A stretch of 64,000 bases of DNA from Gammaproteobacteria bacterium (GCA_016182845.1 JACPFT010000004.1:1-64000), one strand, 5' to 3'; positions 39,841 to 52,359 are shown, counted from the first letter of the stretch. Translations and numbers: made by a program. Notes: generated by a model from the sequence alone, not told the origin.

Positions 39841-40878
39841 TCACAGGCCCCGCAGGCTTAGCCAATCGGCGATGCGCCGGGCCAGCAGCCCTTGCGCGCG
39901 CAGGCTGACGAAGATCCCGATATGCCCGCCGGGGAAGGCCGCCTCCTCGTGGTCGCCGCCCGCCGGCAGCAGGCCGCCCAGGGCCCGGCTGGCGGCCGGC
40001 GGAACCAGATGATCGGCCAGGGCATAGACATTGAGAACGGGCATGGACAAGGCGCTCAAGTCCGCCATGGCCCCGCTCACCAGGCCATTGCCCTGGTAGC
40101 AACCGGCCACGAAATCCCGGAGCAGGCCCGCCGCCAGGCGCGGCCCGCCGAAGATCCACTGCTCCATGCGCAGGAATTCCGCCAGGGCCTCCGGGTCCTG
40201 GGCCAGACGATGGGCTTGGGCGTATTTGCGGATGCGCAGCTCGTAGGGCTTGAGCAGGAGGAAGAGGTGATCGAGCAAGGCCGCCGGCAGGCTGCGCCAC
40301 TGCCCGGCAAGGGCAGTGAGATCCAGCTCTTGGGCGAAGCGGCTCAGGGCATCGTCCTCCGTCTGGAAGTCCACCGGGGTGACCAGGCAGATCAGGCCGG
40401 CGACGCGCTCGGGCTGCCTGCTGGCCAGCATCAGGCTCAGGGCACCGCCCTGGCAGACGCCCAGGACCGGCAGGGCCTCGCGCCCGGATTCGGTGCAGGC
40501 CTTTACCAGGAGCTCGGGCAGGACCCGGTCCAGGCAGGCCTCCAGATCCAGCTCAGGCCGCTCGGGCGCGGGCTCGGTCCATTCCACCAGGAAGGCGGCG
40601 ATGCCCAGCTCGCCCAGGCGGCGGATCAGGGAATGGCGCGGATCCAGGTCCAGCATGCTGGGCCGGTTGACGAAGGCGTAGATCATGAACACCGCCCCCC
40701 GCGGCTGGTCGCAGGGGTAGTGCCAGAGCCGGGCCTGGTCGCGCTCGGCCAGGAGCACGCGCTCGACGCCTGCCGGCTCCGGCGGCGCGGCCGCCATCAG
40801 GACCGGCAAGGCGGCCAGGACCTCGGCCGCATGGGCGGCTAGGCCCGCGTCCAGGGCGGCCAGATCGACCCGGCTCAT
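39841..40878 (-). CDS. phaC: Class III poly(3-hydroxyalkanoate) synthase subunit PhaC
   Basis: Polymerises hydroxyacyl-CoA into storage polyester on granules. 345 residues, the short class III size. The lipase-like box GVCQGG carries catalytic Cys142, with Asp289 (YALADHLVPP) and His319 (FPGGHIGIF) completing the triad. It overlaps the upstream phaE-like gene by 4 bases (ATGA). No thiolase or acetoacetyl-CoA reductase gene is in the window, so precursor supply lies elsewhere. Confidence 0.93.
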   Translation of the reverse strand: MSRVDLAALDAGLAAHAAEVLAALPVLMAAAPPEPAGVERVLLAERDQARLWHYPCDQPRGAVFMIYAFVNRPSMLDLDPRHSLIRRLGELGIAAFLVEWTEPAPERPELDLEACLDRVLPELLVKACTESGREALPVLGVCQGGALSLMLASRQPERVAGLICLVTPVDFQTEDDALSRFAQELDLTALAGQWRSLPAALLDHLFLLLKPYELRIRKYAQAHRLAQDPEALAEFLRMEQWIFGGPRLAAGLLRDFVAGCYQGNGLVSGAMADLSALSMPVLNVYALADHLVPPAASRALGGLLPAGGDHEEAAFPGGHIGIFVSLRAQGLLARRIADWLSLRGL

Positions 40879-41510
40879 GCTCGCCCCCCAGCCTGCAGAA
40901 CCGCGAACAGGGCATTGAAACGGTTGATGCAGCGCCCATAGGCCGCCGGCAGCCCCGCGACTAGGGCGGCTTGGTGCACCGGCCCGGTTGCCTCCTGCCA
41001 GAGCGCCAGCAGCTGCTCATGGGAGCTCAGCTCATGCCCTTCGAGGGTGTCGGCGAGCAGCAGCCGGAAGGCCGCCAGGCTGCACGCGGCGATGCCCAGA
41101 TAGACCTCCACCAAGGCCGCGACGGCCTCGCCAAAGCCCCGGTCGTCCGCCGCGCCGGGCAGTGCGCCGACGCCGGCCGACAGGCCTTGCAGGACCAGGG
41201 CGGATGCCGTGCGCAGGCCGGCCAGGCATTGCGCCGCGACCCGTTCGCCCTCCCGGGCATAAACCGCCTGCCAATCCGCCTCGGAAGCCACGGCCACCGC
41301 CGCCAGGACAGGCCGCCAGTCGGTCACGAACTGGCGCGTCAGCTCCAGGTTCGTGGCCAGGCGTGCCGCCAGTGCCTGTGGGCTGGCCGCCATCTGGGCC
41401 TGGGCCGCCCCGCCCAGCAACTGGGCCGGCAGTTCGGCGAGGCCGGCCAGCCCGGTGAAATGGGCCAGCCACAGACCGGCGAAGGGATTGGGTGGAAGGG
41501 GCGAATTCAT
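40875..41510 (-). CDS. phaE: PhaE-like subunit of class III polyhydroxyalkanoate synthase
   Basis: 211 residues, helical and Ala/Leu-rich. The opening PNPFAGLW and the end YGRCINRFNALFAVL resemble the PhaE family, whose members stabilise and activate class III PhaC. Typical PhaE proteins are clearly longer, about 350 residues, so this is a compact or diverged form. Overlap with phaC (40875-40878) strongly supports a shared complex. The assignment depends largely on context. Confidence 0.72.
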   Translation of the reverse strand: MNSPLPPNPFAGLWLAHFTGLAGLAELPAQLLGGAAQAQMAASPQALAARLATNLELTRQFVTDWRPVLAAVAVASEADWQAVYAREGERVAAQCLAGLRTASALVLQGLSAGVGALPGAADDRGFGEAVAALVEVYLGIAACSLAAFRLLLADTLEGHELSSHEQLLALWQEATGPVHQAALVAGLPAAYGRCINRFNALFAVLQAGGRA

Positions 41511-41628
41511 GGCGCCAGTCTAGCAAGCACGCCCGAGAACGTATTGCCTTCGACGGGAAAAATGCGCGAGGATTCGGGCTCGCGATGCGGCTATGCCGCA
41601 GCTTCGCCACGCATGAGGTAGCTCCCCC

Positions 41629-42318
41629 GTGATTTCGAAATTGCCGCCCTGGGTCGAAGTGGGCGGTTTCGCCCTGTCGGTCATCGCCGGCTCGGTCAAT
41701 GCCATCGGCCTGCTGGGCTTCAAGCACCAGGCCGTGTCCCATCTGACCGGCAGCTCGACCCTGCTGGGCCTGGAGATGGCCAACGGCGATCTGGGCGCCA
41801 GCTTGCACCTGGTCCTTATCCTGTTGAGCTTCGTTTTGGGCGCCACCTTGAGCGGCCTGGTGGTGAAGAGCGCGGCACTGAAACTGGGCCGCCGCTACGG
41901 CGTCGCCCTGCTCCTGGAGGCGGGGCTCTTGCTGCTGGCCATGCTGACCCTAAACCGGGGCTCCGACACCGGCCATCTGCTCGCCTCCGCCGCCTGCGGC
42001 CTGCAAAACGCCATGGCCAGCACCTACAGCGGCGCGGTCATCCGCACCACCCACGTCTCGGGCCTGTTCACCGATCTGGGCGTCATGCTGGGCGCCTGGC
42101 TGCGCGGCCTGCCGGTCGATGGCCGACGCCTGAAGCTCTACCTGTTCCTGATCGGCGGCTTCATCCTGGGCGGCAGCCTGGGTAGCCTGGCCTACCGGGC
42201 CTATGCCTTCAGCTCCCTGGCCCTGCCGGCCGGCATCGCCCTGCTGATGGCCACGGTGTACTGGATCTATTGGTACTTGGACAGCAGGCGCCATGCCGCT
42301 GCCCGCGCGTTACAATAG
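41629..42318 (+). CDS. DUF1275 (YoaK) family membrane protein
   Basis: 229 residues with about six membrane helices. DUF1275 features are FALSVIAGSVNAIGLLGF near the start, HLTGSSTLLG, ACGLQNAMAS and the TTHVSGLFTDLG motif. The molecular role is not established. It starts with GTG at 41629, with GAGGT upstream and an in-frame stop just before, so no ATG alternative exists. A TACAAT sequence at its 3' end (42311-42316) may be the -10 of the next gene. Confidence 0.88.
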   Translation: MISKLPPWVEVGGFALSVIAGSVNAIGLLGFKHQAVSHLTGSSTLLGLEMANGDLGASLHLVLILLSFVLGATLSGLVVKSAALKLGRRYGVALLLEAGLLLLAMLTLNRGSDTGHLLASAACGLQNAMASTYSGAVIRTTHVSGLFTDLGVMLGAWLRGLPVDGRRLKLYLFLIGGFILGGSLGSLAYRAYAFSSLALPAGIALLMATVYWIYWYLDSRRHAAARALQ

Positions 42319-42345
42319 CGATTTCATCGCCAACGGATTCCGCCC

Positions 42346-42885
42346 ATGCGCAACGCCCTGCAAGACCAATTGCTGAAAGCCGGCCTGGTGGCCGAGAAGA
42401 AGCTAAAAGAAGCCAACCGCGCCAAGGCCAAGGAGAAGAAACTGGCCGGCAAGGGCGCCGAATTCGGCCCTTCCGAGGATGCCATCGCCGCCAGCCAGGC
42501 CATGGCCGAGAAGCAGCGCCGCGACCGGGAGCTCGCCGAACAGCAGAAGCAGGAAGCCGCCGCCAAGGAAACCGCCGCCCAGGTTCGCCAGCTCATCGAC
42601 CACTACAAGCAGCCGAAAGGCGGCGATCAGGCATACAACTTCAGCGATAAGGGCAAGATCAAGACGCTGCATGTCAGCGCCAAGCTCCGCGATCAGTTGG
42701 TGCGCGGCCAGCTGATCGTCGTGCGCTCCGGCGACAGCTACGAGCTGGTGCCCAAGGTCGCCGCCGAGAAGATCAAAGAACGGGACGAGAGCTTCATCGT
42801 GCTCTGGAACCTGCCCGCCGCCGATGCCCCGGCCGAGGACGATCCCTACAAGGACTTCCCCATCCCCGACGATCTGATGTGGTAG
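42346..42885 (+). CDS. DUF2058 (YaiL-like) nucleoprotein/polynucleotide-binding family protein
   Basis: 179 residues. The start MRNALQDQLLKAGLVAEKKLKEANRAK is the family signature, followed by a long charged helix or coiled coil (about 20-85, Lys/Glu/Gln rich). A compact C-terminal half (YNFSDKGKIKTLHVSAKLRDQL...IVRSGDSYELVP) ends in an acidic tail. Members are suspected to bind nucleic acid but the role is unproven. Common in gammaproteobacteria. Confidence 0.87.
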   Translation: MRNALQDQLLKAGLVAEKKLKEANRAKAKEKKLAGKGAEFGPSEDAIAASQAMAEKQRRDRELAEQQKQEAAAKETAAQVRQLIDHYKQPKGGDQAYNFSDKGKIKTLHVSAKLRDQLVRGQLIVVRSGDSYELVPKVAAEKIKERDESFIVLWNLPAADAPAEDDPYKDFPIPDDLMW

Positions 42886-42906
42886 GCAAGCCGACCGGGG
42901 GCAACT

Positions 42907-42950
42907 CCGTTCGTCCTGAGTAGCCGGCGCGAGCCGGCGTATCGAAGGAC
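42907..42950. repeat. Single dispersed palindromic repeat unit
   Basis: CCGTTCGTCCTGAGTAGC, then a GCCGGCGC/GCGCCGGC-type stem and GTATCGAAGGAC. CTGAGTAGC subtype, here as a single unit. Confidence 0.75.
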
Positions 42951-43046
42951 TCTTGGCCTTACGGGCATGCCTCCATTTGCGCCCCGGGCCATTTCGGACG
43001 ATGCTTCTGCAAAGCCGCTGGCACAAGCGGCGCACCGGAGCATGCC

Positions 43047-43904
43047 ATGGTTCTTATCCGTCGCCTCGCCCTCGCCGGCGCACTCGCCTTCTCCGCCCTC
43101 CTGGCCCGCGCCGACGAGGATGTCGCCGGCTCCAAGGACCACCCCCTGCTGAGCCGCTACCCGGACAGCATCCTCACCGAGTACGAACAGAACTACAACA
43201 GCGTGGACATGGCCGTGGGCACGGCGCCGGACGGCCAGCCCCTGCGTCGGGCCGTGGAAGGCCAGGCCACGGTCATCACGTACTTCCACCGCGACGCTCA
43301 GAAGCAGCCCAGCCCCCTGCAGCTGCTGCGCAACTACCAGAACGCCATCAAGAGCATCCAGGGCGAGGTCGTCTACGAGCGCCTGCCCCAGGAAGGCGAC
43401 GGCGGTGAAACCACGCTGAAGGCCAAGGCCGGCGGCAAGGAGGTCTGGGTCAAGGTGGAGCCGGACATCTGGAGCGCACCGGCCCAGAGCTATCGCCTGT
43501 CCATCGTCGAGCTGGAGGCCATGGCCCAGGTGGTCAGCGCCAACGCCCTGCTGGATGCCCTGAACAAGGACGGCTTCATCGCCCTGTACATAGGCTTCGA
43601 CACCGGCAAGGCCGAGCTGAAGGCCGACGGTCAGGCCACGGTGCGGGAGATCAAGCGCCTGCTGGACGGCGCACCGGCCCTCAAGCTCAGCATCGAGGGC
43701 CATACGGACAATGTGGGCGGCGCGGAGGCCAACCAGAAACTCTCGGAGGCACGCGCCCGGGCGGTGATGCAGGCCGTCGTGGCTACCGGTATCGATGGCG
43801 GACGCTTGGCCGCCAAGGGCCTGGGCCAGAGCACGCCCATCGCCGACAACCGCAGCGAAGAGGGCCGGGCCAGGAATCGGCGGGTGGAGCTGGTCAAACG
43901 CTAG
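43047..43904 (+). CDS. OmpA-family outer-membrane/peptidoglycan-binding protein
   Basis: 285 residues. Signal peptide (1-22, ending LLARA|D). The N-terminal part (about 25-160) contains TVITYFHRDAQKQPSPLQLLRNYQNAIKSIQGEVVYER, resembling DUF4892-like OmpA proteins. The C-terminal OmpA domain (about 165-285) has ALYIGFDTGKAELK, IEGHTDNVGGAEANQKLSEARA and RNRRVELVKR, the set that binds diaminopimelate. No transmembrane beta-barrel is evident. Followed by a bidirectional terminator shared with pnp. Confidence 0.87.
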   Translation: MVLIRRLALAGALAFSALLARADEDVAGSKDHPLLSRYPDSILTEYEQNYNSVDMAVGTAPDGQPLRRAVEGQATVITYFHRDAQKQPSPLQLLRNYQNAIKSIQGEVVYERLPQEGDGGETTLKAKAGGKEVWVKVEPDIWSAPAQSYRLSIVELEAMAQVVSANALLDALNKDGFIALYIGFDTGKAELKADGQATVREIKRLLDGAPALKLSIEGHTDNVGGAEANQKLSEARARAVMQAVVATGIDGGRLAAKGLGQSTPIADNRSEEGRARNRRVELVKR

Positions 43905-43921
43905 GTCCGGATCCTGGTAAT

Positions 43922-43949
43922 AAAAAAGGGAGCCGAAGCTCCCTTTTTT
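43922..43949. terminator. Bidirectional rho-independent terminator
   Basis: A6-GGGAGC-CGAA-GCTCCC-T6 lies between the converging OmpA-like and pnp genes and works on both strands. Confidence 0.9.
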
Positions 43950-43966
43950 CATGTCAGCACGAGAAC

Positions 43967-46063
43967 TTAAGCGGCGTTGCCTTCGTTCAGGGCCTTCATG
44001 GACAGGCGGATGCGGCCCTGGCGGTCCACTTCCAGGCACTTGACGCGCACTTTCTGGCCTTCGGTCAGGTAGTCGCGCACGTTCTCCACGCGCTCTTCGG
44101 CGATCTGGGAGATATGCACCAGGCCGTCCTTGCCGGGCAGGATGGTGACGAAGGCGCCGAAGTCGGCGATCTTGGCCACCACGCCCTCGTAGACCGTGCC
44201 CTCTTCCACATCGGCGGTGATGGCCATGATGCGGTCGATGGCGGCCTGGGTCTTGGTCTGATCCACGGCGGCGATCTTGACCGTACCGTCATCGGCGATG
44301 TCGATGCTGGTGCCGGTCTCTTCGGTGATGGCGCGGATGGTCACGCCGCCCTTGCCGATGATGTCGCGGATCTTGTCCGGATGGATCTTGATGGTGGTGA
44401 TGCGCGGGGCGAAATCGGAGATGTCGCCGCGGTGCGAATTGATCGCCTGGTTCATCACGCCCAGGATGTGCAGACGGCCGCCCTTGGCTTGGCGCAGGGC
44501 GATTTCCATGATTTCCGGGGTGATGGAATCGATCTTGATGTCCATCTGCAGGGCGGTCACGCCAGCGGCGGTGCCGGCCACCTTGAAGTCCATGTCGCCC
44601 AGGTGATCTTCGTCACCCAGGATGTCGGACAGCACGGTGAAGCGCTCGCCTTCCTTGATGAGGCCCATGGCGATGCCGGCCACCGGCGCCTTGAGGGGCA
44701 CGCCGGCGTCCATCAGGGCCAGGGAGCCGCCGCAGACGGAAGCCATGGAGGAGGAGCCGTTGGACTCGGTGATTTCCGAGACCAGGCGCACCACATAGGG
44801 GAATTCGGTCATGGACGGCATGACGGCGGCCAGGCCGCGCTTGGCCAGGCGGCCGTGGCCGATTTCACGGCGCTTCGGCGAACCGACGCGGCCGCACTCG
44901 CCCACCGAGTAGGGGGGGAAGTTGTAGTGCAGCATGAACACGTCGGAAGTTTCGCCTTCCAGGGTCTCGACGCGCTGGGCATCGCGCTCGGTGCCGAGGG
45001 TGGTGGTGACCAGGGCCTGGGTCTCGCCGCGGGTGAACAGGGCGGAGCCGTGGGTGCGCGGCAGGACCGAGGTTTCCACGTAGATGGCGCGGATCATCTC
45101 GTTGTCGCGGCCGTCGATACGCGGCTGGCCGTCCAGGATGCGATCGCGCACGGTGCGGTATTCGATGTCGCCGAAGATGCCCTTGACGGTGTCGGCGGCC
45201 GGAGCGCCTTCTTCGCCAGTGGCGAGTTGGGCGACGACTTCGTCGCGGATCTGGCCCAGGGCCGCATAGCGGTCCTGCTTCTCGGCGATGGTATAGGCCT
45301 GGCTGATGCGGGAGGCGGCCATGTCCTTGATCTGGGCGATCAGGGCTTCGTTCTTGGCCGGGGCGTCCCAGTTCCAGCGCGGCTTGCCGACTTCGGCAGC
45401 CAGTTCCTTGATGGCCGTGATGGCGGCCTGGAAGGCCTGGTGGCCATAGACCACGGCGCCGAGCATGACCGATTCCGACAGCTGCTGGGCTTCGGATTCC
45501 ACCATCAGCACGCCGTGCTCGGTGCCGGCAACCACCAGGTTCAGCTGGGAGGTCTTCAGCTGGGTCGCGGTCGGGTTGAGCAGGTACTGGCCATCGGCAT
45601 AGCCGATGCGCGCGGCGCCGATGGGGCCGTTGAAGGGAATGCCGGAGATGGACAGGGCGGCGGAGGCGCCGATCAGGCTCAGGATATCCGGATCGATTTC
45701 CGGGTCCACGGACAGCACGGTGGCGATGACCTGGACTTCATTGAGGAAGCCTTCCGGGAACAGCGGACGGATCGGACGGTCGATCAGACGGCTAGTCAGG
45801 GTTTCCTTTTCCGAAGGGCGGCCTTCGCGCTTCAGGAAGCCGCCCGGGATACGACCGGCGGCATAAGCCTTTTCCTGGTAGTCGACGGTCAGCGGGAAGA
45901 AGTCCTGGCCAGGACGGGCGCTCTTGGCGCCGACCACGGTGACCAGCACGGAGGTGTCGCCGACGGAGACGATGACGGCGCCGGAAGCCTGACGGGCGAT
46001 GCGGCCGGTTTCCAGGGTGACGGTCTGATGACCGAAGGCGAAAGACTTGCGAATAGCTTGCAT
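43967..46063 (-). CDS. pnp: Polyribonucleotide nucleotidyltransferase (PNPase)
   Basis: 3'-5' phosphorolytic exoribonuclease and degradosome component. 698 residues. Two RNase PH-like domains are separated by a helical linker. The catalytic half shows [23 protein letters not shown] and the Asp-containing [16 protein letters not shown] domain ([15 protein letters not shown]) and an S1 domain ([16 protein letters not shown]) close the protein. rpsO lies upstream, with a terminator and a 143-bp palindrome in between; stem-loops in the leader could be targets for RNase III-type autoregulation as in E. coli, which is inference. Confidence 0.98.
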   Translation of the reverse strand: MQAIRKSFAFGHQTVTLETGRIARQASGAVIVSVGDTSVLVTVVGAKSARPGQDFFPLTVDYQEKAYAAGRIPGGFLKREGRPSEKETLTSRLIDRPIRPLFPEGFLNEVQVIATVLSVDPEIDPDILSLIGASAALSISGIPFNGPIGAARIGYADGQYLLNPTATQLKTSQLNLVVAGTEHGVLMVESEAQQLSESVMLGAVVYGHQAFQAAITAIKELAAEVGKPRWNWDAPAKNEALIAQIKDMAASRISQAYTIAEKQDRYAALGQIRDEVVAQLATGEEGAPAADTVKGIFGDIEYRTVRDRILDGQPRIDGRDNEMIRAIYVETSVLPRTHGSALFTRGETQALVTTTLGTERDAQRVETLEGETSDVFMLHYNFPPYSVGECGRVGSPKRREIGHGRLAKRGLAAVMPSMTEFPYVVRLVSEITESNGSSSMASVCGGSLALMDAGVPLKAPVAGIAMGLIKEGERFTVLSDILGDEDHLGDMDFKVAGTAAGVTALQMDIKIDSITPEIMEIALRQAKGGRLHILGVMNQAINSHRGDISDFAPRITTIKIHPDKIRDIIGKGGVTIRAITEETGTSIDIADDGTVKIAAVDQTKTQAAIDRIMAITADVEEGTVYEGVVAKIADFGAFVTILPGKDGLVHISQIAEERVENVRDYLTEGQKVRVKCLEVDRQGRIRLSMKALNEGNAA

Positions 46064-46122
46064 TGAGTTTCCTCGTGGGTTGAGCGTTCATTCACCGAGG
46101 GAACATCTAGGGATGAGTCCTA

Positions 46123-46265
46123 AGAGCCTGTTCACGATCTTGCTGAAGGGCGTATCGCGGCGTTAAAACCGGGATAAAAATGCTCACATACTGCGTGTAT
46201 GCTCCGCTTTCTATCCCGGTTTTGCCTTGCGCTTCATCCCTTGATCAAGCTCGTGAACAGGCTCT
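46123..46265. repeat. 143-bp MITE-like palindrome between rpsO and pnp
   Basis: The terminal arms AGAGCCTGTTCACGA (46123-46137) and its exact complement (46251-46265) enclose internal matching arms AAAACCGGGATA (46165-46176) / TATCCCGGTTTT (46212-46223) and an apex CATAC/GTATG. The whole element folds into one long hairpin. No coding potential. It lies in the pnp leader, about 60 bases before the start. Confidence 0.8.
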
Positions 46266-46293
46266 AAACCGGCATCATCTCTAGAGGCTCCCA

Positions 46294-46309
46294 TCGTCCA
46301 TTTGGACGA
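46294..46309. promoter_or_regulatory. Stem-loop in the rpsO-pnp interval
   Basis: TCGTCC/GGACGA stem with an ATTT loop. The 333-base gap between rpsO and pnp holds this hairpin, the 143-bp palindrome and the rpsO terminator, with no gene. Confidence 0.35.
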
Positions 46310-46360
46310 CGTTCGGAGAACTTCAGCGAAAATTACAACATTTATGGGCTTACAGTTGGC

Positions 46361-46387
46361 AAAAAGGGCCGATGTCGGCCCTTTTTT
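46361..46387. terminator. Rho-independent terminator after rpsO
   Basis: GGGCCGA-TG-TCGGCCC flanked by runs of A and T. On the minus strand the 12-bp hairpin (including A/T pairs) ends with five T. It lies directly behind the rpsO stop. Confidence 0.88.
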
Positions 46388-46396
46388 CGCTAACGC

Positions 46397-46666
46397 TTAG
46401 CGGCGGATGCCGAGGCGTTCGATCAGCGCGCCGTAGCGCTCGTGATCTTTCTTCTTCAGGTAGTCCAGCAGCTTGCGGCGGGAGCTGACCATGCGCAGCA
46501 GACCGCGGCGGCTATGGTTGTCCTTGGTGTGTTCCTTGAAGTGACCCTGCAGATGGTTGATCTGGGCGGTCAGCAGGGCAACCTGGACTTCCGGGGAGCC
46601 GGTGTCGGCGGCGCCACGGGCGAAGTCGGCAACGATCTTGGCCTTGGTTTCGGCGGAAAGGGACAT
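46397..46666 (-). CDS. rpsO: 30S ribosomal protein S15
   Basis: Primary 16S rRNA-binding protein of the small subunit. 89 residues, exactly the usual length. [15 protein letters not shown] starts the protein, with [37 protein letters not shown] as the family signature and a Tyr/Arg-rich end. The ATG at 46666 has GGAG 8 to 11 bases upstream. It has its own sigma-70-like promoter and a leader of about 70 bases. Confidence 0.98.
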   Translation of the reverse strand: MSLSAETKAKIVADFARGAADTGSPEVQVALLTAQINHLQGHFKEHTKDNHSRRGLLRMVSSRRKLLDYLKKKDHERYGALIERLGIRR

Positions 46667-46744
46667 TGTGTATCTCCTGAGTGAGTCACGAAAATCGCGC
46701 CAGCCAATCACTCATTCAGCCGGCGCGGGAAAAAACGGTGCCGC

Positions 46745-46773
46745 ATTGTACCGGTCAGGCCGCTAGGGATCAA
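46745..46773 (-). promoter_or_regulatory. Sigma-70-type promoter of rpsO
   Basis: On the minus strand TTGATC (46768-46773) and TACAAT (46745-46750) with a 17-base spacer. The -35 lies across the truB stop codon. Confidence 0.7.
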
Positions 46774-47696
46774 CCTTCCTGCTCGGGCTGGATCACGACC
46801 AAGCGTCTAGGCGCCACGCGGGCTTCCTCGTCCATCTCGCCCATACCCAGGAACTCGCCGCTCTCGTCGTAACAGCGCACCCAGCCGTCGAGAGGCGCAT
46901 TCCGTACGCGCAGAGGCTGGCCCTGGCGGAAGTAGAAGCTCATCGACGCGGCCAAGGTCACCGATGGGAAGGACTGGATGCCGGCATCCATGGGCAGCAG
47001 CAGTGCGTCCAGGGCCTCGTGGCCCTGCTCGGCGGCCTGCTCCAGGCGCTCCCAGGTCACCATGGCGGATTCCGGGAAGTCGTTGACCATGAGCCTGCGC
47101 AGCACGGCCACGTGAGCGCCGCAGCCCAGAGCATCGCCCATGTCCTCGACCAGGTTGCGGATGTAAGTGCCCTTGGAGCAGAGCACGTCCAGGCTCATGT
47201 CTGGGCTGACGAAATCCAGCAGTTCCAGGCGGTGAATGGTGACGGCACGCGCCTCGCGCTCCACGGTCTCGCCGGCACGGGCCAGTTCGTAGAGGGGGCG
47301 GCCTTCGTGCTTCAGGGCCGAGTACATGGAGGGCACCTGCAGGATCTCGCCGCGAAAACGCGGCAGCAGCGCCTCGATATCGGCGCGGCCGGCCTGCACC
47401 GGCTTGGTCTCCACCACCTCGCCGTCGGCATCGGCGGTCGTGGTCTTGATGCCCAACCGGCCCACGGTCTGGTAATGCTTGTCACTGTCCAGCAGGAACT
47501 GGGAGAACTTGGTGGCCTCGCCCAGGCAGATGGGCAGCATGCCCGAAGCCAGCGGGTCCAGGCTACCGGTATGGCCGGCTTTCTGGGCGCCGAACAGTCG
47601 CTTGACCTTCTGCAGGGCCAGGTTGGAGGTGATGCCCATCGGCTTGTCGAGCAGCAGGATGCCGTTGACCGCCCGGCCCTTTCTACGTCGCGCCAT
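46770..47696 (-). CDS. truB: tRNA pseudouridine(55) synthase
   Basis: Makes the universal pseudouridine 55 in the T-loop of tRNAs. 308 residues. [15 protein letters not shown] is the family start, and [19 protein letters not shown] carries catalytic Asp47. The [13 protein letters not shown] motif and a C-terminal PUA-like domain are present. It starts 5 bases after the rbfA stop and belongs to the rimP-nusA-infB-rbfA-truB series. Confidence 0.97.
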   Translation of the reverse strand: MARRRKGRAVNGILLLDKPMGITSNLALQKVKRLFGAQKAGHTGSLDPLASGMLPICLGEATKFSQFLLDSDKHYQTVGRLGIKTTTADADGEVVETKPVQAGRADIEALLPRFRGEILQVPSMYSALKHEGRPLYELARAGETVEREARAVTIHRLELLDFVSPDMSLDVLCSKGTYIRNLVEDMGDALGCGAHVAVLRRLMVNDFPESAMVTWERLEQAAEQGHEALDALLLPMDAGIQSFPSVTLAASMSFYFRQGQPLRVRNAPLDGWVRCYDESGEFLGMGEMDEEARVAPRRLVVIQPEQEG

Positions 47697-47701
47697 GCTC
47701 G

Positions 47702-48082
47702 TCAGTCCTGCTTGTGGGTCTTGTCTTCGGCCACGGCGCTGTCGATGAGATTGGACAGCTTGCGGCCACGCAGCAACGAGGCGTCGAAGAGGAACTTCAG
47801 GGCCGGCATGGTGCGCAGCTTGATGCGCCGGGACAGCTCGGTGCGCAGAAAGCCCGCCGCGCCGTTCAAGACCTTGAGGGCCTCGGCAACTTCCTCATCC
47901 GTGTCGCGGCCCAGGAAGGTCACGAAGACCTTGGCATGGGCCAGATCCGTGGACACCTCTACGCCGGACACGGTGACCATCATGCCCAGACGCGGGTCCT
48001 TGACCTCGCGCTGGATCAGAACGGCCAGCTCTTTCTGCATCTCGTCGGCGATGCGGTCGGTACGTTTAAATTCTCGAGCCAT
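47702..48082 (-). CDS. rbfA: 30S ribosome-binding factor A
   Basis: KH-like protein needed for 16S rRNA 5' end maturation and cold adaptation. 126 residues. [25 protein letters not shown] at the N-terminus and [24 protein letters not shown] in the C-terminal half are characteristic. Separated from infB by about 115 bases containing a hairpin. Confidence 0.96.
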   Translation of the reverse strand: MAREFKRTDRIADEMQKELAVLIQREVKDPRLGMMVTVSGVEVSTDLAHAKVFVTFLGRDTDEEVAEALKVLNGAAGFLRTELSRRIKLRTMPALKFLFDASLLRGRKLSNLIDSAVAEDKTHKQD

Positions 48083-48100
48083 ATCAATCTCTTAAGCTCA

Positions 48101-48129
48101 AAAGGCCCGGCACGGAGTGCCAGGCCTTT
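48101..48129 (-). terminator. Hairpin between infB and rbfA, possible attenuator
   Basis: AAAGGCC...GGCCTTT with an inner GGCAC/GTGCC stem. On the minus strand it ends in CCTTTT, so it may terminate part of the transcripts leaving infB. Confidence 0.55.
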
Positions 48130-48198
48130 CTCGTTTCGACAACCTCGAACGCCCCGAAAAGGGTCCGCTGGGACTGTCTACCTGGATCCAAAGAACGC

Positions 48199-50847
<2,649 letters not shown>

Positions 50848-50865
50848 CGACTGTCCCCCTAGCTC

Positions 50866-52359
50866 TTACTCGGCGTCCTGGAACCACGGCGCGCGTGCGG
50901 CCATGATGAGGGCGGCGGCTTTTTCTTCGGTCATTCCGTCGATTTCCGTCAGGTCGTCGATGGCTTGCTCGGCCAAATCTTCCATGGTGCGGATGCCCTT
51001 GCTGGCCAAGACAAAGGCCAGGTGACGATCCATACCCTCCATGGTCAACAGGTCTTCGGCCGGTTCGGAACTCTCCAGCTGCTCTTCCGAGGCGATGGCC
51101 TTGGTCAGCAGGGAGTCCTTGGCGCGGGCGCGGAGCTCGTTGATCATGTCTTCCTCGAAACCTTCGATTTCGAGCATCTCGTGTAGCGGCACATAAGCCA
51201 CCTCTTCCAGGCTGGAGAAGCCCTCGGCGATGAGCACATCGGCGAGTTCTTCATCGACGCCCAGACCATCGATAAACAGTTTCTGGAGGCGTTCGCTCTC
51301 GGCGGCGTTCTTGGCCTGGGCCTCTTCCGCCGTCATGACGTTCAGGGTCCAGCCGGTCAGCTCGGAGGCCAGGCGCACGTTCTGGCCGCCGCGGCCGATG
51401 GCCTGGGCCAGGTTGTCCTCGCTCACCGCGATGTCCATGGCATGACGATCTTCGTCCACCATGATGGAGACGACTTCCGCCGGCTTCATGGCTTCCAGGA
51501 CGAACTGCGCGGGATTGTCATCCCAGAGCACGATGTCGATGCGCTCGCCGCCCAGTTCGCCGGACACGGCCTGGACGCGGGAACCGCGCATGCCGATGCA
51601 GGCGCCCTGCGGGTCTATGCGCTTGTCCTTGGAACGCACGGCGATCTTGGCGCGCACGCCCGGATCGCGGGCCGCGCCCTTGATCTCGATGAGCTCCTCG
51701 GCGATTTCCGGAACTTCGATACGGAACAGCTCGATGAGCATCTGCGGCTTGGTGCGGGTCAGGCACAACTGCGGGCCGCGGTTTTCCGGCTTGACGGTAT
51801 ACAGCAGGGCACGCACGCGGTCGCCGGGGCGCATCTGCTCGCGCGGCATCATGTCCTCGCGGCCGATCACGCCCTCGGCGTTATTGCCGAGATCGACGAT
51901 GATGCTGTCGCGGTTGACCTTCTTGACCACGCCGGTGATCAGCTCGCCGATGCGGCTGGCGAAGGCGTCGACAATCTTCTTGCGCTCGGCCTCGCGCACC
52001 TTCTGCACGATGACCTGCTTGGCGGTCTGGGCGGCGATGCGGCCGAACTCAATGGACTCGATCTCGTCCTCGGCATAGTCGCCGATATTCAGATGCGGCT
52101 CGTCGATCTGGGCCGCCGAGACGGTGGTCTGGCGGGCCGGGAATTCCATGGGCTGGTCGTCGGCGATGACTTCCCAGCGACGGAAGGTCCGGTAGGCGCC
52201 GGTCTTGCGATCGATGTCGATGCGCACTTCCATATCGCCGCCATGCTTCTTCTTGGTCGCCATGCCAATGGCAGCTTCCAGGGCTTCAAAAATGGTTTCC
52301 GGGGCGACGTCCTTTTCATTGGACACCGCTTCCACAACCAGCAGGATTTCCTTGTTCAT
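50866..52359 (-). CDS. nusA: Transcription termination/antitermination protein NusA
   Basis: RNA polymerase-associated pausing and antitermination factor. 497 residues: the N-terminal polymerase-binding domain ([16 protein letters not shown]), an S1 domain (about 135-200), two KH domains ([20 protein letters not shown], and [15 protein letters not shown]) and two acidic C-terminal helix-hairpin-helix repeats as in gamma- and betaproteobacteria. The ATG at 52359 gives the family start. rimP ends 58 bases upstream. Confidence 0.98.
   Translation of the reverse strand: MNKEILLVVEAVSNEKDVAPETIFEALEAAIGMATKKKHGGDMEVRIDIDRKTGAYRTFRRWEVIADDQPMEFPARQTTVSAAQIDEPHLNIGDYAEDEIESIEFGRIAAQTAKQVIVQKVREAERKKIVDAFASRIGELITGVVKKVNRDSIIVDLGNNAEGVIGREDMMPREQMRPGDRVRALLYTVKPENRGPQLCLTRTKPQMLIELFRIEVPEIAEELIEIKGAARDPGVRAKIAVRSKDKRIDPQGACIGMRGSRVQAVSGELGGERIDIVLWDDNPAQFVLEAMKPAEVVSIMVDEDRHAMDIAVSEDNLAQAIGRGGQNVRLASELTGWTLNVMTAEEAQAKNAAESERLQKLFIDGLGVDEELADVLIAEGFSSLEEVAYVPLHEMLEIEGFEEDMINELRARAKDSLLTKAIASEEQLESSEPAEDLLTMEGMDRHLAFVLASKGIRTMEDLAEQAIDDLTEIDGMTEEKAAALIMAARAPWFQDAE

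Noticed and set aside
44114-46066. 650-codon plus-strand open frame opposite pnp
   Set aside because: Antisense shadow of pnp with repetitive Gly/Asp/His composition and no ribosome-binding site.
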